NCBI GenBank assembly: GCA_029248405.1
Contig: JAQWJJ010000009.1
Coordinates: 1 to 64,000, forward strand
Reading direction: 5' to 3'
Length of the DNA stretch: 64,000 bases
Source of the DNA: Flavobacteriaceae bacterium
Lineage (GTDB): Bacteria > Bacteroidota > Bacteroidia > Flavobacteriales > Flavobacteriaceae
This document shows positions 37,705 to 46,513 of the stretch, piece by piece. The translations under genes were made by a program, and so were the position numbers. The notes under the pieces were generated by a model that was not told the origin of the DNA, did not search any database, and saw only the letters and a program-made list of their open reading frames with translations. Positions within the stretch are counted from its first letter, which is position 1; each line of letters starts with the position of its first letter.

Positions 37705-39576
37705 ATGGAAGAAAATAAATTTGATCTGAATACCTTTATTGGATTCATGCTGATAGGAGGAATTTTATTGTACATGCTGTACCAAAACCAGCCTGATCCT
37801 ATTGCCCAAGGGCCTGCAGAAACCCAGGCGACTGAAAGTGTGGCTCAAGAGACCTCTTTAAAGGACAATGAAACAGCTCTGGTCAATACCCAAGATGCTG
37901 CTGCGGCGGTAATGGGGGAGACCAGCCAGGAGCTGCAAAATCGATTAGGATCATTTGCTTATTCTGCGTCCTTGCCAGAAACAAATGACGCGGTCACGGT
38001 TATTGAAAATGAGGTACTCGCGCTCACAATTAGTCATAAAGGAGGGTACATCATTTCTGCAGCGTTAAAAACACAAACACAATTTCAAGGAGAGCCGGTC
38101 TACCTCATCAAGGATGGAAACAGCATCCTAAGCCTGGACTTTGCTGCTGAAAACCGACTTCTATCAACAAAGGACTTGTACTTTGAACCGACATTGGTCA
38201 GCAATTCAGAAGGTCAGATATTGTCCATGAAATTAAAGACTTCAGAGACCGATTTCATTGAGTTTCAGTATGGCTTACCCCCTGAGTCTTATATGTTAGA
38301 CTTTGCTGTCCGTACTAATGGTTTAGAAGAGGTCTTGGACTTTGATAAGGAAATCATGCTTGACTGGTCTTTAAAAGGCTATCGCCAAGCCAAAAGTATC
38401 AGCTATGAAAATCGCTACACGCGTTTGACTTATGAGTTCGATAATGGCAATGAGCATGACAAATTGGGCCCAATGGGCGACGATGATGCGATAGAGCAAA
38501 ATGTCGGCTGGTTCAATTTCCGACAGCACTTCTTCAGCAGTATGCTGCTTACTGACCAACCTTTCAAGGAAGTCCGTTTCAACTCTCAAGACTTGGTCGA
38601 GGATGAAGCGATCGACACAGTTTTCACCAAAAAATATGGCGCCAAAATGTTACTTGAGCCCAAAATGGCCCGTCTCGATTATGACATGAATCTGTATTTT
38701 GGCCCAACAGATTACGCGATTTTCAAGAAATATGACCGCCAACTAGATGAAGCGATGCCCTTGGGTTGGGGAATTTTTGGGATGATCAATAAATATGTGA
38801 TCATTCCTGTTTTTGGTATTTTGGGACAATGGTTTCCTGCTGGAATTGCGATCATACTCTTGACCATCTTTTTTAAACTTTTGCTGAGTCCTGTTCAATA
38901 CAAGCAATACGTATCTCAAGCCAAACTCAAAGTGCTCAAGCCAGAAATGGATGAAATCAAAAAGAAATTTGAGGGCAATCAAATGAAGATCCAGCAGGAG
39001 ACCATGAAACTCCAGAATCTAGCAGGCGCATCTCCACTCAAAGGGTGTCTGCCGGCATTATTGCAGATCCCCGTATTCTATGCCTTATTCACATTTTTCC
39101 CAACGGCTTTCGGTTTGCGTCAAAAATCATTTTTGTGGGCAGACGACTTATCGAGTTATGATGTGGTATTAGAACTCCCGGTTAATGTTCCTTTTTATGG
39201 CGATCATGTGAGTTTGTTTCCCATATTGGCATCGATAGCCATTTTTGTTTACATGATGATGAGTACAGGTCAGCAAATGCAGCAACAGCAGCAGCCTGGG
39301 ATGCCAAACATGAAGTTTCTCATGTATTTGTCACCACTCTTTATGTTGGTCTTTTTTAACAATTATGCCAGTGGTCTTTCGCTTTATTACTTCACCTCAA
39401 ACTTAATCACCATTGGGATCATGCTCGTGATCAAGAATTTCATCATAGACGAGGATAAGATCCATGCCCAGATTCAGGCGACCAAAAAGAAGCCTAAAAA
39501 ACAAAATCGTTTTCAGAAAAAAATGGCGGAAATGATGGAGCAGGCGGAAGCTCAGAAAAACGCACAAAAAAAATAA
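37705..39576 (+). CDS. yidC: Membrane protein insertase YidC
   Basis: Inserts and folds inner-membrane proteins with or without SecYEG. The 623-residue protein has an N-terminal membrane anchor (FIGFMLIGGILLYMLY) and a large periplasmic beta-domain (about 90-350). A five-helix insertase core follows (WFPAGIAIILLTIFFKLLLSPVQY, MKLQNLAGASPLKGCLPALLQIPVFYALFTFF, and FNNYASGLSLYYFTSNLITIG). Its C-terminus is basic (KKKPKKQNRFQKKM). The ATG at 37705 (MEENKFDLNTF) is chosen; an in-frame GTG at 37687 would add six residues. Confidence 0.96.
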   Translation: MEENKFDLNTFIGFMLIGGILLYMLYQNQPDPIAQGPAETQATESVAQETSLKDNETALVNTQDAAAAVMGETSQELQNRLGSFAYSASLPETNDAVTVIENEVLALTISHKGGYIISAALKTQTQFQGEPVYLIKDGNSILSLDFAAENRLLSTKDLYFEPTLVSNSEGQILSMKLKTSETDFIEFQYGLPPESYMLDFAVRTNGLEEVLDFDKEIMLDWSLKGYRQAKSISYENRYTRLTYEFDNGNEHDKLGPMGDDDAIEQNVGWFNFRQHFFSSMLLTDQPFKEVRFNSQDLVEDEAIDTVFTKKYGAKMLLEPKMARLDYDMNLYFGPTDYAIFKKYDRQLDEAMPLGWGIFGMINKYVIIPVFGILGQWFPAGIAIILLTIFFKLLLSPVQYKQYVSQAKLKVLKPEMDEIKKKFEGNQMKIQQETMKLQNLAGASPLKGCLPALLQIPVFYALFTFFPTAFGLRQKSFLWADDLSSYDVVLELPVNVPFYGDHVSLFPILASIAIFVYMMMSTGQQMQQQQQPGMPNMKFLMYLSPLFMLVFFNNYASGLSLYYFTSNLITIGIMLVIKNFIIDEDKIHAQIQATKKKPKKQNRFQKKMAEMMEQAEAQKNAQKK

Positions 39577-39583
39577 TCATCTC

Positions 39584-39604
39584 ACACTAGGCCGCCCCTG
39601 GTGT
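39584..39604. repeat. Eight-bp hairpin between yidC and the MORN gene
   Basis: ACACTAGG (39584-39591) pairs with CCTGGTGT (39597-39604, one G-T) around CCGCC. There is no T-run after it, and the next ATG is 15 bases away. It may be a transcript-stabilising or attenuating structure. Confidence 0.45.
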
Positions 39605-39619
39605 ATTAATGACGTCGTG

Positions 39620-40312
39620 ATGAACAATTATTCGACCTTTGTGGTCATGCTTATTGGCTTTTTTCAATCCGCCATAGGTTTTGGTCAGGTCAATGGTTTT
39701 GACCCTCAAGGCCGACGTGATGGTTCATGGCAAAAATATTATGAAGGCTCTCAGCAACTCCGTTACCAAGGTCAATTTGATCATGGGAAGGAAGTCGGTG
39801 TCTTTAAATTTTATTGTAGGGATTGTGGCAGCCAACCTACAGCTATTCGTGAATTTAACGCACAAGATCAGAGCGTGCGCGTCAGTTATTTTACCAAAAC
39901 CGGACAATTGGTTGCTCAAGGTCATCTGATCGGCCAAAAACGCGACGGTATTTGGGTGACCTTTCATAAGAACAGTAGTGAGGTCATGAGTCGTGAAAAT
40001 TACAAGAATGGTTTTTTAGAGGGGCTCAAGGAAACGTTTTACCCTAATGGTATACTGGCCGAATCGGTTATTTATGCCAAAAATATCCTGGAGGGTGCCC
40101 AGTTATTTTATGGACACAACGGACAATTGATCAAGTCTTATATTTATGAAAAGGGGCAGTTGCACGGTCCGGCTTTGTTTTATGACGCTGCTGGTCAATT
40201 GACCTCAGAAGGACAATATAAGCGGGATAAAAAGCATGGCTTATGGCGCTATTACGATCAAGGCGTTTTGATCAAAGAGGAGCATTATCCAAAACCCTTT
40301 CGGCCCCAATGA
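39620..40312 (+). CDS. YwqK/MORN-repeat exported protein
   Basis: This 230-residue protein has a signal peptide (about 1-22, ending SAIGFGQ) and then at least seven MORN/YwqK repeats of about 22-24 residues. Examples are [50 protein letters not shown] and [13 protein letters not shown]. The repeat fold is a beta-hairpin array. Databases often call such proteins toxin-antitoxin system YwqK family antitoxins, but no toxin gene is present here. The signal peptide argues for an envelope location. Its last four bases overlap the mnmA start (ATGA). Function unknown. Confidence 0.82.
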   Translation: MNNYSTFVVMLIGFFQSAIGFGQVNGFDPQGRRDGSWQKYYEGSQQLRYQGQFDHGKEVGVFKFYCRDCGSQPTAIREFNAQDQSVRVSYFTKTGQLVAQGHLIGQKRDGIWVTFHKNSSEVMSRENYKNGFLEGLKETFYPNGILAESVIYAKNILEGAQLFYGHNGQLIKSYIYEKGQLHGPALFYDAAGQLTSEGQYKRDKKHGLWRYYDQGVLIKEEHYPKPFRPQ

Positions 40313-41520
40313 ACACAAATCAACTCACTCAAAAAAGAGTCGTTGTAGGACTCAGCGGTGGTGTCGACTCGAGCGTTGCAGCTTTTTTGTTGAAGCAACA
40401 AGGCTACGAGGTTATTGGACTATTCATGAAAAACTGGCATGATGATTCTGTCACGATCTCACAAGAGTGTCCTTGGCTTGAAGACAGTAACGACGCAATG
40501 CTTGTTGCACAGTCTTTAGGCATTCCTTTCCAGACCGTAGATTTGAGTGCCGAATATAAAGTACGAATAGTGGACTATATGTTCCGCGAGTATCAAAATG
40601 GCCGTACGCCAAACCCAGATGTTCTGTGCAATCGTGAGATCAAATTTGATGTGTTTTTGAAAGTGGCGCTGGAATTGGGTGCTGACTTTGTGGCAACGGG
40701 ACATTACTGTAGAAAAGACCAGACCCAAAATGGAGATGAGGGCATGACCTATCATTTAAAATCTGGTTTGGACAGTAATAAGGATCAGTCGTATTTTTTG
40801 TGCCAGCTCTCTCAGGAGCAATTGGCTAAAACGCTTTTCCCTATTGGCGCTTTGCAGAAGGATGAGGTCAGAAAGATTGCCGCTGCGCAAGGATTAATTA
40901 CAGCAGAAAAACGTGATTCTCAAGGACTATGCTTTATTGGTAAGGTACGGTTACCAGAATTTTTACAGCAGCAATTGAAGCCCAAAGAAGGCGATATTAT
41001 TGAAATTCCTGGCGATCATTCTGCCTACGCTAAAGAGTTGGATCAGGGCCTTGAGCGCCAAGAGATAAGGGCTTTTTTGTCAGAGAAAATTAGTTATCTG
41101 CCAGAACAAGGTCGGGTTGTGGGCAGGCATCAAGGAGCCCATTACTATACTGTTGGTCAGCGCAAGGGACTGGCTGTAGGGGGCATGAAGGAGCCATTGT
41201 TTGTGATCGCCACTGATGTGCAGTCAAATATAATTTACGTCGGTCAAGGCAAAAATCACAAAGGTTTATACCGCAAGGGGCTCTGGGTAAATGACAATGA
41301 ATTGCACTGGATTCGAGAGGACCTAGCATTATTACCAGGCCAATCTCTAGAGGTGATGGCTCGTATTCGCTACCGCCAACCTCTTGAAAAGGCAACAATC
41401 TATAAAGAAAGCTCTGGCCTTTATGTTATATTTGATCAATATCAATCAGCCATTGCTGAAGGTCAATTCGTGGCGTGGTATGTCCAACACGAGTTATTGG
41501 GTAGTGGTGTTATTTCATAA
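40309..41520 (+). CDS. mnmA: tRNA-specific 2-thiouridylase MnmA
   Basis: Thiolates U34 of tRNA Lys, Glu and Gln. The 403-residue PP-loop enzyme shows SGGVDSSV at about 16-23. The catalytic cysteines are C107 ([12 protein letters not shown]) and C208 ([10 protein letters not shown]), with the following [11 protein letters not shown] beta-barrel motif. The ATG at 40309 is used; the longer frame from 40243 lies inside the MORN gene. Translational coupling to that gene by ATGA overlap. Confidence 0.96.
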   Translation: MNTNQLTQKRVVVGLSGGVDSSVAAFLLKQQGYEVIGLFMKNWHDDSVTISQECPWLEDSNDAMLVAQSLGIPFQTVDLSAEYKVRIVDYMFREYQNGRTPNPDVLCNREIKFDVFLKVALELGADFVATGHYCRKDQTQNGDEGMTYHLKSGLDSNKDQSYFLCQLSQEQLAKTLFPIGALQKDEVRKIAAAQGLITAEKRDSQGLCFIGKVRLPEFLQQQLKPKEGDIIEIPGDHSAYAKELDQGLERQEIRAFLSEKISYLPEQGRVVGRHQGAHYYTVGQRKGLAVGGMKEPLFVIATDVQSNIIYVGQGKNHKGLYRKGLWVNDNELHWIREDLALLPGQSLEVMARIRYRQPLEKATIYKESSGLYVIFDQYQSAIAEGQFVAWYVQHELLGSGVIS

Positions 41521-41523
41521 GTT

Positions 41524-43140
41524 ATGAGAAATTTAATGATCGGGTTGCTTTTGTTTGTGGGCTCTATGAGCCAAGCGCAGATTCAAGACGCCTGGGTTTT
41601 CTTTGCGGACAAAGAAAATGTACAAGCGTCACTAGACAATCCATTATTGATTTTGACTCAAGAGTCTCTGGACCGAAAAGCACTGCACGAGGTCGTCATT
41701 GATGAGCGCGATGTACCCGTCAACGAGGCTTATATCGCTGCAGTAAAAAGCAGTACCGGGATCACCGTTTGGGCCAAGTCAAAGTGGATGAATTGTGTTT
41801 ATGTCCAAGGAACGTTGGCAGATATTGAGGCGTTAACTGATTTATCATATGTTGTTGGTGTAGAATACGCCGATAAGGATCTGAATTTTCCCAATCCTTT
41901 GCCAGTTGTCGATAAGTTTGAATTAGAAAACCAATCCCAGCGAATAGAATATGATTATGGCGCTGCTGCCAACCAAATCGAAATGATTTCGGGAGATTTT
42001 CTCCATCAAGAGGACTTTACTGGAGAGGGCATGATTGTGGCTGTAATGGATAGTGGCTTTCCGAACTTCGAAAACAATCCAGGCTATGCCCATGTGATGG
42101 CCAATAACAGGTTATTAGGGACTTATGATTTTTTTTCGCGCACGACAGACGTCACAGGTACAGGGAGTCACGGCTCAAGTACCACAAGTGATATTGGTGG
42201 TTATGTAGAAAACCAATTTGTTGGCACGGCTCCTAATGCATCATTTTATTTATTCCGAACTGAATATGGCCCTTCTGAAAATCCGAGAGAGGAGGCATGG
42301 TGGGTTGAGGCTCTTGAACGCGCAGACAGTCTTGGTGTCGATGTGGTCAACACTTCCCTTGGTTATCAGGCCTACGATAATGCGCACTACGATCATAGTT
42401 ATGAAGACTTAGACGGGCAGACAACATTTGCCGCGCGAGGGGCAAATTTAGCTTATGAAAAGGGCATGCTTTTGGTCACCTCTGGTGGCAATCAAGGCAA
42501 TTCTTTTGGGACGGTCGCCACACCGGCAGACGCCATAGGTATTTTGGCCGTTGGCGCGGTGAATGCAGGCGGCAACTATGTGTCGTTTAGTTCGCGAGGA
42601 CCGACTGTAGACGGTCGGGTCAAGCCAGATGTAATGGCTCAAGGGCAAAGTGCTGCCGTGTTGACCACTACTGGAGCTGTTGACTTTAGTAATGGAACAT
42701 CTTTTAGTGCACCAATCATTGCCGGTGCTGTGGCGTGTTTGTGGCAGGTACGTCCAGAAACCAAGAATTTTGAATTGATGGAAATCATTCGGCAGTCTGC
42801 ACATTTGTATCAGAATCCAACCCCACAGATGGGCTATGGTATTCCGAATTTTGAGAGCGCTTATGCCGTCCTCATGGGTTTAGGTGCAGAAGATTTGGCC
42901 CGTGAAGCCATGATCGCTATTGCCCCAAATCCTGTACAATCTCACTTTAGGGTGAGTTTGCCTTTGTTTGTAGGTCAGGCAGTGGTATTGATTTACGATA
43001 CCCTTGGCCAATTGATCCAACGCAACCAAGTCACACATACTTTAGATCAGGTGAGTATGGAGTTGCTGCCTCGAGGCTTGTATCTGGTGGAAGTTAAAGC
43101 TCCAGGTGTGGTCAATAAATTCAAGATACTCAAGCAATAA
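41524..43140 (+). CDS. Subtilisin-like (S8) serine protease, T9SS type A sorted
   Basis: A secreted 538-residue protease. Signal peptide about 1-18 (GSMSQAQ). A propeptide/I9-like region extends to about 150. The S8 triad is D176 (VAVMDSGF), H216 (GTGSHGSSTTSDIGG) and S393 (NGTSFSAP), with the oxyanion Asn in TSGGNQGNS. A type A sorting domain (about 460-538: IAPNPVQSHFRVS, GLYLVEV, NKFKILKQ) directs export through T9SS. It has three bases between the mnmA stop and its start, so it may be in the same transcript. The extracellular substrate is unknown. Confidence 0.93.
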   Translation: MRNLMIGLLLFVGSMSQAQIQDAWVFFADKENVQASLDNPLLILTQESLDRKALHEVVIDERDVPVNEAYIAAVKSSTGITVWAKSKWMNCVYVQGTLADIEALTDLSYVVGVEYADKDLNFPNPLPVVDKFELENQSQRIEYDYGAAANQIEMISGDFLHQEDFTGEGMIVAVMDSGFPNFENNPGYAHVMANNRLLGTYDFFSRTTDVTGTGSHGSSTTSDIGGYVENQFVGTAPNASFYLFRTEYGPSENPREEAWWVEALERADSLGVDVVNTSLGYQAYDNAHYDHSYEDLDGQTTFAARGANLAYEKGMLLVTSGGNQGNSFGTVATPADAIGILAVGAVNAGGNYVSFSSRGPTVDGRVKPDVMAQGQSAAVLTTTGAVDFSNGTSFSAPIIAGAVACLWQVRPETKNFELMEIIRQSAHLYQNPTPQMGYGIPNFESAYAVLMGLGAEDLAREAMIAIAPNPVQSHFRVSLPLFVGQAVVLIYDTLGQLIQRNQVTHTLDQVSMELLPRGLYLVEVKAPGVVNKFKILKQ

Positions 43141-43144
43141 CCTC

Positions 43145-44086
43145 ATGAACCGTGTATGCGCTTTATTTCAGATCAAATACCCCATTATTCAGGGGGGTAT
43201 GGTGTGGAATAGCGGCTGGCGTTTGGCCAGTGCTGTAAGTAATGCTGGTGGTCTTGGCTTGATTGGTGCAGGATCTATGTACCCTGATGTATTGCGCACC
43301 CATATTGCACGCTGCCAAGAAGCGACCGATCAGCCTTTTGGGGTTAATGTTCCTTTGCTCTATCCAAATATTGAAGAAATCATGGACATCATCCTTGAGA
43401 TGAATGTCAAAATTGTTTTTACTTCTGCGGGTAATCCAAGATTATATACCGGCCGTCTCAAAGAAAAGGGGATCACGGTTGTGCATGTGGTCAGTAGTGT
43501 TGCTTTTGCCCAAAAGGCAGAACAAGCAGGCGTCGATGCTATCGTCGCAGAGGGTTTTGAGGCCGGAGGGCATAATGGGCGTGAAGAAACAACAACTTTG
43601 ACGCTCATACCCATGGTCAATCGATCAATCAGTTGTCCATTAATTGCTGCTGGTGGCATTGCCACGGGTAGCGGGATGCTGGCGGCGATGGTTTTGGGTG
43701 CAGATGGGGTACAACTTGGCAGTCGTTTTGTGGCTTCTTTGGAGAGCAGTGCCCATCAGCTTTTCAAAGAAAAGGTTGTGTCAGCCAAAGAGGGCGACAC
43801 GGTTTTGACCCTCAAAGAACTGGCCCCGGTGCGGTTAATGAAAAACAAGTTTTACCAAGATTTAGAGGCCCTTTACCAACAAAATCCTTCAAAAGAAGAA
43901 TTACAACAATTATTAGGTCGTGCTCGCGCCAAGAGAGGTATGTTTGAGGGGGACCTGATTGATGGTGAGCTTGAAATAGGTCAAATTTCTGGTTTGATAG
44001 ACAATATCAGACCTGCTGCTGAAATTGTCGCAGACCTTGTGAAGGAATACAATATGGCCTTGGAAGAGTTGCCGGGTGTCATTTGA
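43145..44086 (+). CDS. Nitronate monooxygenase family flavoprotein
   Basis: A 313-residue FMN-dependent TIM-barrel protein of the 2-nitropropane dioxygenase/nitronate monooxygenase family. Motifs: KYPIIQGGMVWNSG, NAGGLGLIGAGSM, FGVNVPL, EAGGHNGREE (catalytic His region) and AAGGIATGSGMLAAMVLGADGVQLGSRF (FMN phosphate site). Cytoplasmic; oxidises alkyl nitronates, though some family members are FabK-like enoyl reductases, which I cannot exclude. The ATG at 43145 lies 4 bases after the protease stop; a frame from 43106 would overlap that gene. Confidence 0.9.
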   Translation: MNRVCALFQIKYPIIQGGMVWNSGWRLASAVSNAGGLGLIGAGSMYPDVLRTHIARCQEATDQPFGVNVPLLYPNIEEIMDIILEMNVKIVFTSAGNPRLYTGRLKEKGITVVHVVSSVAFAQKAEQAGVDAIVAEGFEAGGHNGREETTTLTLIPMVNRSISCPLIAAGGIATGSGMLAAMVLGADGVQLGSRFVASLESSAHQLFKEKVVSAKEGDTVLTLKELAPVRLMKNKFYQDLEALYQQNPSKEELQQLLGRARAKRGMFEGDLIDGELEIGQISGLIDNIRPAAEIVADLVKEYNMALEELPGVI

Positions 44087-44126
44087 TTTAGAGGTCCAGA
44101 ATTGGATCTATGGTCACTTTTTAGGG

Positions 44127-44960
44127 CTATTGTCCGTTACGCTGCGCAAACAGCCAGGGAAATAGCGTTGGCTCTGCAAAGGATTGATGCCAACTGTCAT
44201 GTCCTACCTTTGAGTATGTCGTCAATTGAACATCAGCACCTTTTCGTTTTAATTTTTTATAAAGTTTGATGCTGTATTGAGGCAGTACGACCTTATCGTC
44301 TAGTCCGTGAAATAGCCATAAAGGAGTGCTTTTTAGGGCCTTGCTCGTTTTGGGATGAGCACCTCCACAAATGGCAAAGGCGCCTGCAAAATAGTCTGGA
44401 TGTTGCCGCAGCAGCTCGAGTGTCCCCATAGCACCCATGGATAATCCACCAATATAGAGGCGGTTAAGGTCTACTGGATGCCGTTGGACAAAATCTTCAA
44501 TCAAGGCGAAAACCATATCGAGTTGTTCATTGGGGTCGCTGCTCTTTGGGTAGGCATAACGGCGTTGATTGGATTTGACTGTTGCCTTGCCGTTGTGCCA
44601 GCTTTCATGGGCAGGACATTGAGGCATGAGGACATAAGCATTTTGTTCTTCTGCTAACCTCGCCATTCGATTCCCGCCGTGTATGAGCTGCGCAAGATTA
44701 TCGTTGCCCCGTTCTCCTGAACCATGCAGAAAAATGAGCAAGGGATGTTTTACCGCGCTTGTTGCTTTTGCTGGTTTTGTGGGTTTGGCCAACCTATAGG
44801 CCATAGAGTCATTCTGTTTGATGAACATTTGCGCTTGATAAGAACCGGCTTGTTGCCCAAAAACTCGAGCCTCCCCAAAATGGACCATTAGATAAAGTCC
44901 AAAAAACAAATGAAAGGTGACTGATGGGCGGATTCTATATTGGCGTCTTGTTTTTTGCAT
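44127..44960 (-). CDS. Exported esterase / PHB depolymerase-like hydrolase
   Basis: A 277-residue alpha/beta hydrolase with an N-terminal hydrophobic segment (FHLFFGLYLMVHFGEARVFGQ), so probably exported. HPLLIFLHGSGERGNDN is the oxyanion region, GLSMGAMG carries the nucleophile Ser, LFHGLDDKVV the acid and VGHDSWHQ the His. This matches the small prolyl-oligopeptidase/esterase group related to PHB depolymerase and feruloyl esterases. Substrate unknown. It is single and convergent with the nitronate monooxygenase gene. Confidence 0.85.
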   Translation of the reverse strand: MQKTRRQYRIRPSVTFHLFFGLYLMVHFGEARVFGQQAGSYQAQMFIKQNDSMAYRLAKPTKPAKATSAVKHPLLIFLHGSGERGNDNLAQLIHGGNRMARLAEEQNAYVLMPQCPAHESWHNGKATVKSNQRRYAYPKSSDPNEQLDMVFALIEDFVQRHPVDLNRLYIGGLSMGAMGTLELLRQHPDYFAGAFAICGGAHPKTSKALKSTPLWLFHGLDDKVVLPQYSIKLYKKLKRKGADVQLTTYSKVGHDSWHQSFAEPTLFPWLFAQRNGQ

Positions 44961-45057
44961 GAGGGCTATTTTTTAGGGGATCATATTGTCCATACTTTTC
45001 TCTTGACAAAAGATAACTAAAATTTGGACAGCTTTAGGGTTAAAAGTCCTTGGGATG

Positions 45058-45090
45058 TTGGGTAATTGACCCTGACATTTATTACTTTTG
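45058..45090 (+). promoter_or_regulatory. Predicted promoter of sucC
   Basis: TTG (45058-45060), a 22-base spacer and TACTTTTG (45083-45090) fit the Bacteroidota pattern. The sucC ATG is 26 bases downstream. The rest of the 155-base gap holds nothing else recognised. Confidence 0.6.
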
Positions 45091-45115
45091 CTTAGTCTTT
45101 TAAAACCGAGGCCTC

Positions 45116-46306
45116 ATGAATTTACACGAATATCAAGGAAAGCAGATTTTAAACAGTTTTGGTGTCGACATCCAAAGAGGGATTGTTGCAGAAACACCAG
45201 AAGATGCCGTGGCAGCGGCCAAAAAATTAACTGAAGAAACAGGAACTTCTTGGCATGTCATCAAAGCTCAAGTTCATGCTGGTGGTCGCGGTAAAGGTGG
45301 TGGCGTAAAACTGGCAAAATCTTTAGAAGAAGTCAATACCATTGCAGCGCAAATTATTGGCATGCAACTGGTGACGCCACAAACTTCTGCAGAAGGAAAA
45401 AAAGTACACCAAGTTTTAGTCGCCGAAGACGTTTATTATCCAGGAGCTAGTGAGCCAGATGAATTTTATATCAGTGTTTTGCTCAATCGTGCCACAGGCA
45501 AGAATATGATCATGTATTCTACTGAGGGCGGGATGGACATCGAAACAGTAGCTGAAGAAACTCCAGACCTTATTTTCACAGAAGAAATTGACCCCGCATT
45601 AGGCATTCAGGGTTTTCAAGCCCGAAAAATTGCCTTTAACCTAGGGTTAAGCGGCAAAGCGTTTAAAGAAATGACCCGTTTTGTGACGGCGCTTTATAAA
45701 GCCTATACGGGTATTGATGCTTCTTTATTCGAAATCAATCCAGTGCTTAAAACCAGTGACGATCGAGTGATTGCCGTTGATGCTAAAGTGACTTTAGATG
45801 AGAACGCGCTATTCCGCCACAAGGATTATGCTGCATTAAGAGATTTACGCGAAGAAAATCCTGTTGAGGTCGAAGCAAAAGCGGTTGGCCTGAATTATGT
45901 TGACTTAGAAGGTAATGTCGGTTGTATGGTCAATGGGGCTGGTTTGGCAATGGCCACGATGGACTTGATCAAGCAAGCCGGTGGAGAACCTGCAAACTTC
46001 CTAGATGTGGGCGGCACTGCAGATGCTGAACGCGTTGAAATTGCGTTTAATTTGATTCTGAAAGATCCGAATGTTAAAGCGATTCTTGTCAATATTTTTG
46101 GCGGTATTGTCCGCTGTGATCGTGTGGCTCAAGGTATTGTAGACGCTTATAAAAACATGGGCACCATCAACGTGCCAATCATTGTGCGTCTTCAAGGAAC
46201 CAATGCAGATATCGCTAAGAAGCTCATTGACGAAAGCGGCTTAGATGTTCAATCCGCTATTGAATTTCAGGAGGCGGCCGACAAAGTACAGGCGGTATTG
46301 GCCTAA
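45116..46306 (+). CDS. sucC: Succinyl-CoA ligase, beta subunit
   Basis: The 396-residue ATP-grasp subunit of succinyl-CoA synthetase in the TCA cycle. It begins MNLHEYQGKQIL and shows KAQVHAGGRGKGGGVKLA (nucleotide-binding), EINPVLK, and the CoA-side motif NFLDVGGTADAERV and NIFGGIVRCD. Full length. The alpha subunit (sucD) is not adjacent, a frequent situation in flavobacteria. Monocistronic with its own promoter and tandem hairpins after it. Confidence 0.97.
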   Translation: MNLHEYQGKQILNSFGVDIQRGIVAETPEDAVAAAKKLTEETGTSWHVIKAQVHAGGRGKGGGVKLAKSLEEVNTIAAQIIGMQLVTPQTSAEGKKVHQVLVAEDVYYPGASEPDEFYISVLLNRATGKNMIMYSTEGGMDIETVAEETPDLIFTEEIDPALGIQGFQARKIAFNLGLSGKAFKEMTRFVTALYKAYTGIDASLFEINPVLKTSDDRVIAVDAKVTLDENALFRHKDYAALRDLREENPVEVEAKAVGLNYVDLEGNVGCMVNGAGLAMATMDLIKQAGGEPANFLDVGGTADAERVEIAFNLILKDPNVKAILVNIFGGIVRCDRVAQGIVDAYKNMGTINVPIIVRLQGTNADIAKKLIDESGLDVQSAIEFQEAADKVQAVLA

Positions 46307-46324
46307 ACCTGGTGTATTACTGAC

Positions 46325-46373
46325 TTTTCTCATTGATGATGAGAAAAAAGCCCACCCACGGTGGGCTTTTTTT
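46325..46373 (+). terminator. Tandem hairpins ending in a terminator after sucC
   Basis: First hairpin: TTTTCTCAT (46325-46333) with ATGAGAAAA (46339-46347). Second: GCCCACC (46350-46356) with GGTGGGC (46360-46366), followed by seven T. The second is a classical rho-independent terminator. The two share their boundary A-run and may exclude each other. Confidence 0.85.
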
Positions 46374-46387
46374 ATCGAAAGTAAATA

Positions 46388-46431
46388 ATTGTTGTACCTT
46401 ATCGGAGTTCGATAAAACAACAATAGTTTTG
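46388..46431 (+). promoter_or_regulatory. Long hairpin overlapping a predicted -7 element
   Basis: ATTGTTGT (46388-46395) pairs with ACAACAAT (46417-46424), and TTATCG (46399-46404) pairs with CGATAA (46410-46415). TAGTTTTG at 46424-46431 matches TAnnTTTG and shares a base with the outer arm. A DNA-binding regulator site is a likely explanation. The gene start is 82 bases downstream. Confidence 0.5.
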
Positions 46432-46513
46432 AATAACCTTCCATTAATTAATTATGGTCTGTTTTATACGTAACAATATTTTTAATCATTATAACTTTAA
46501 ATTTCCATTGGAC

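Noticed and set aside
39620-40312. Toxin-antitoxin antitoxin (YwqK family)
   Set aside because: The family name suggests an antitoxin, but the protein has a signal peptide and MORN repeats, and the neighbour is mnmA, not a toxin.
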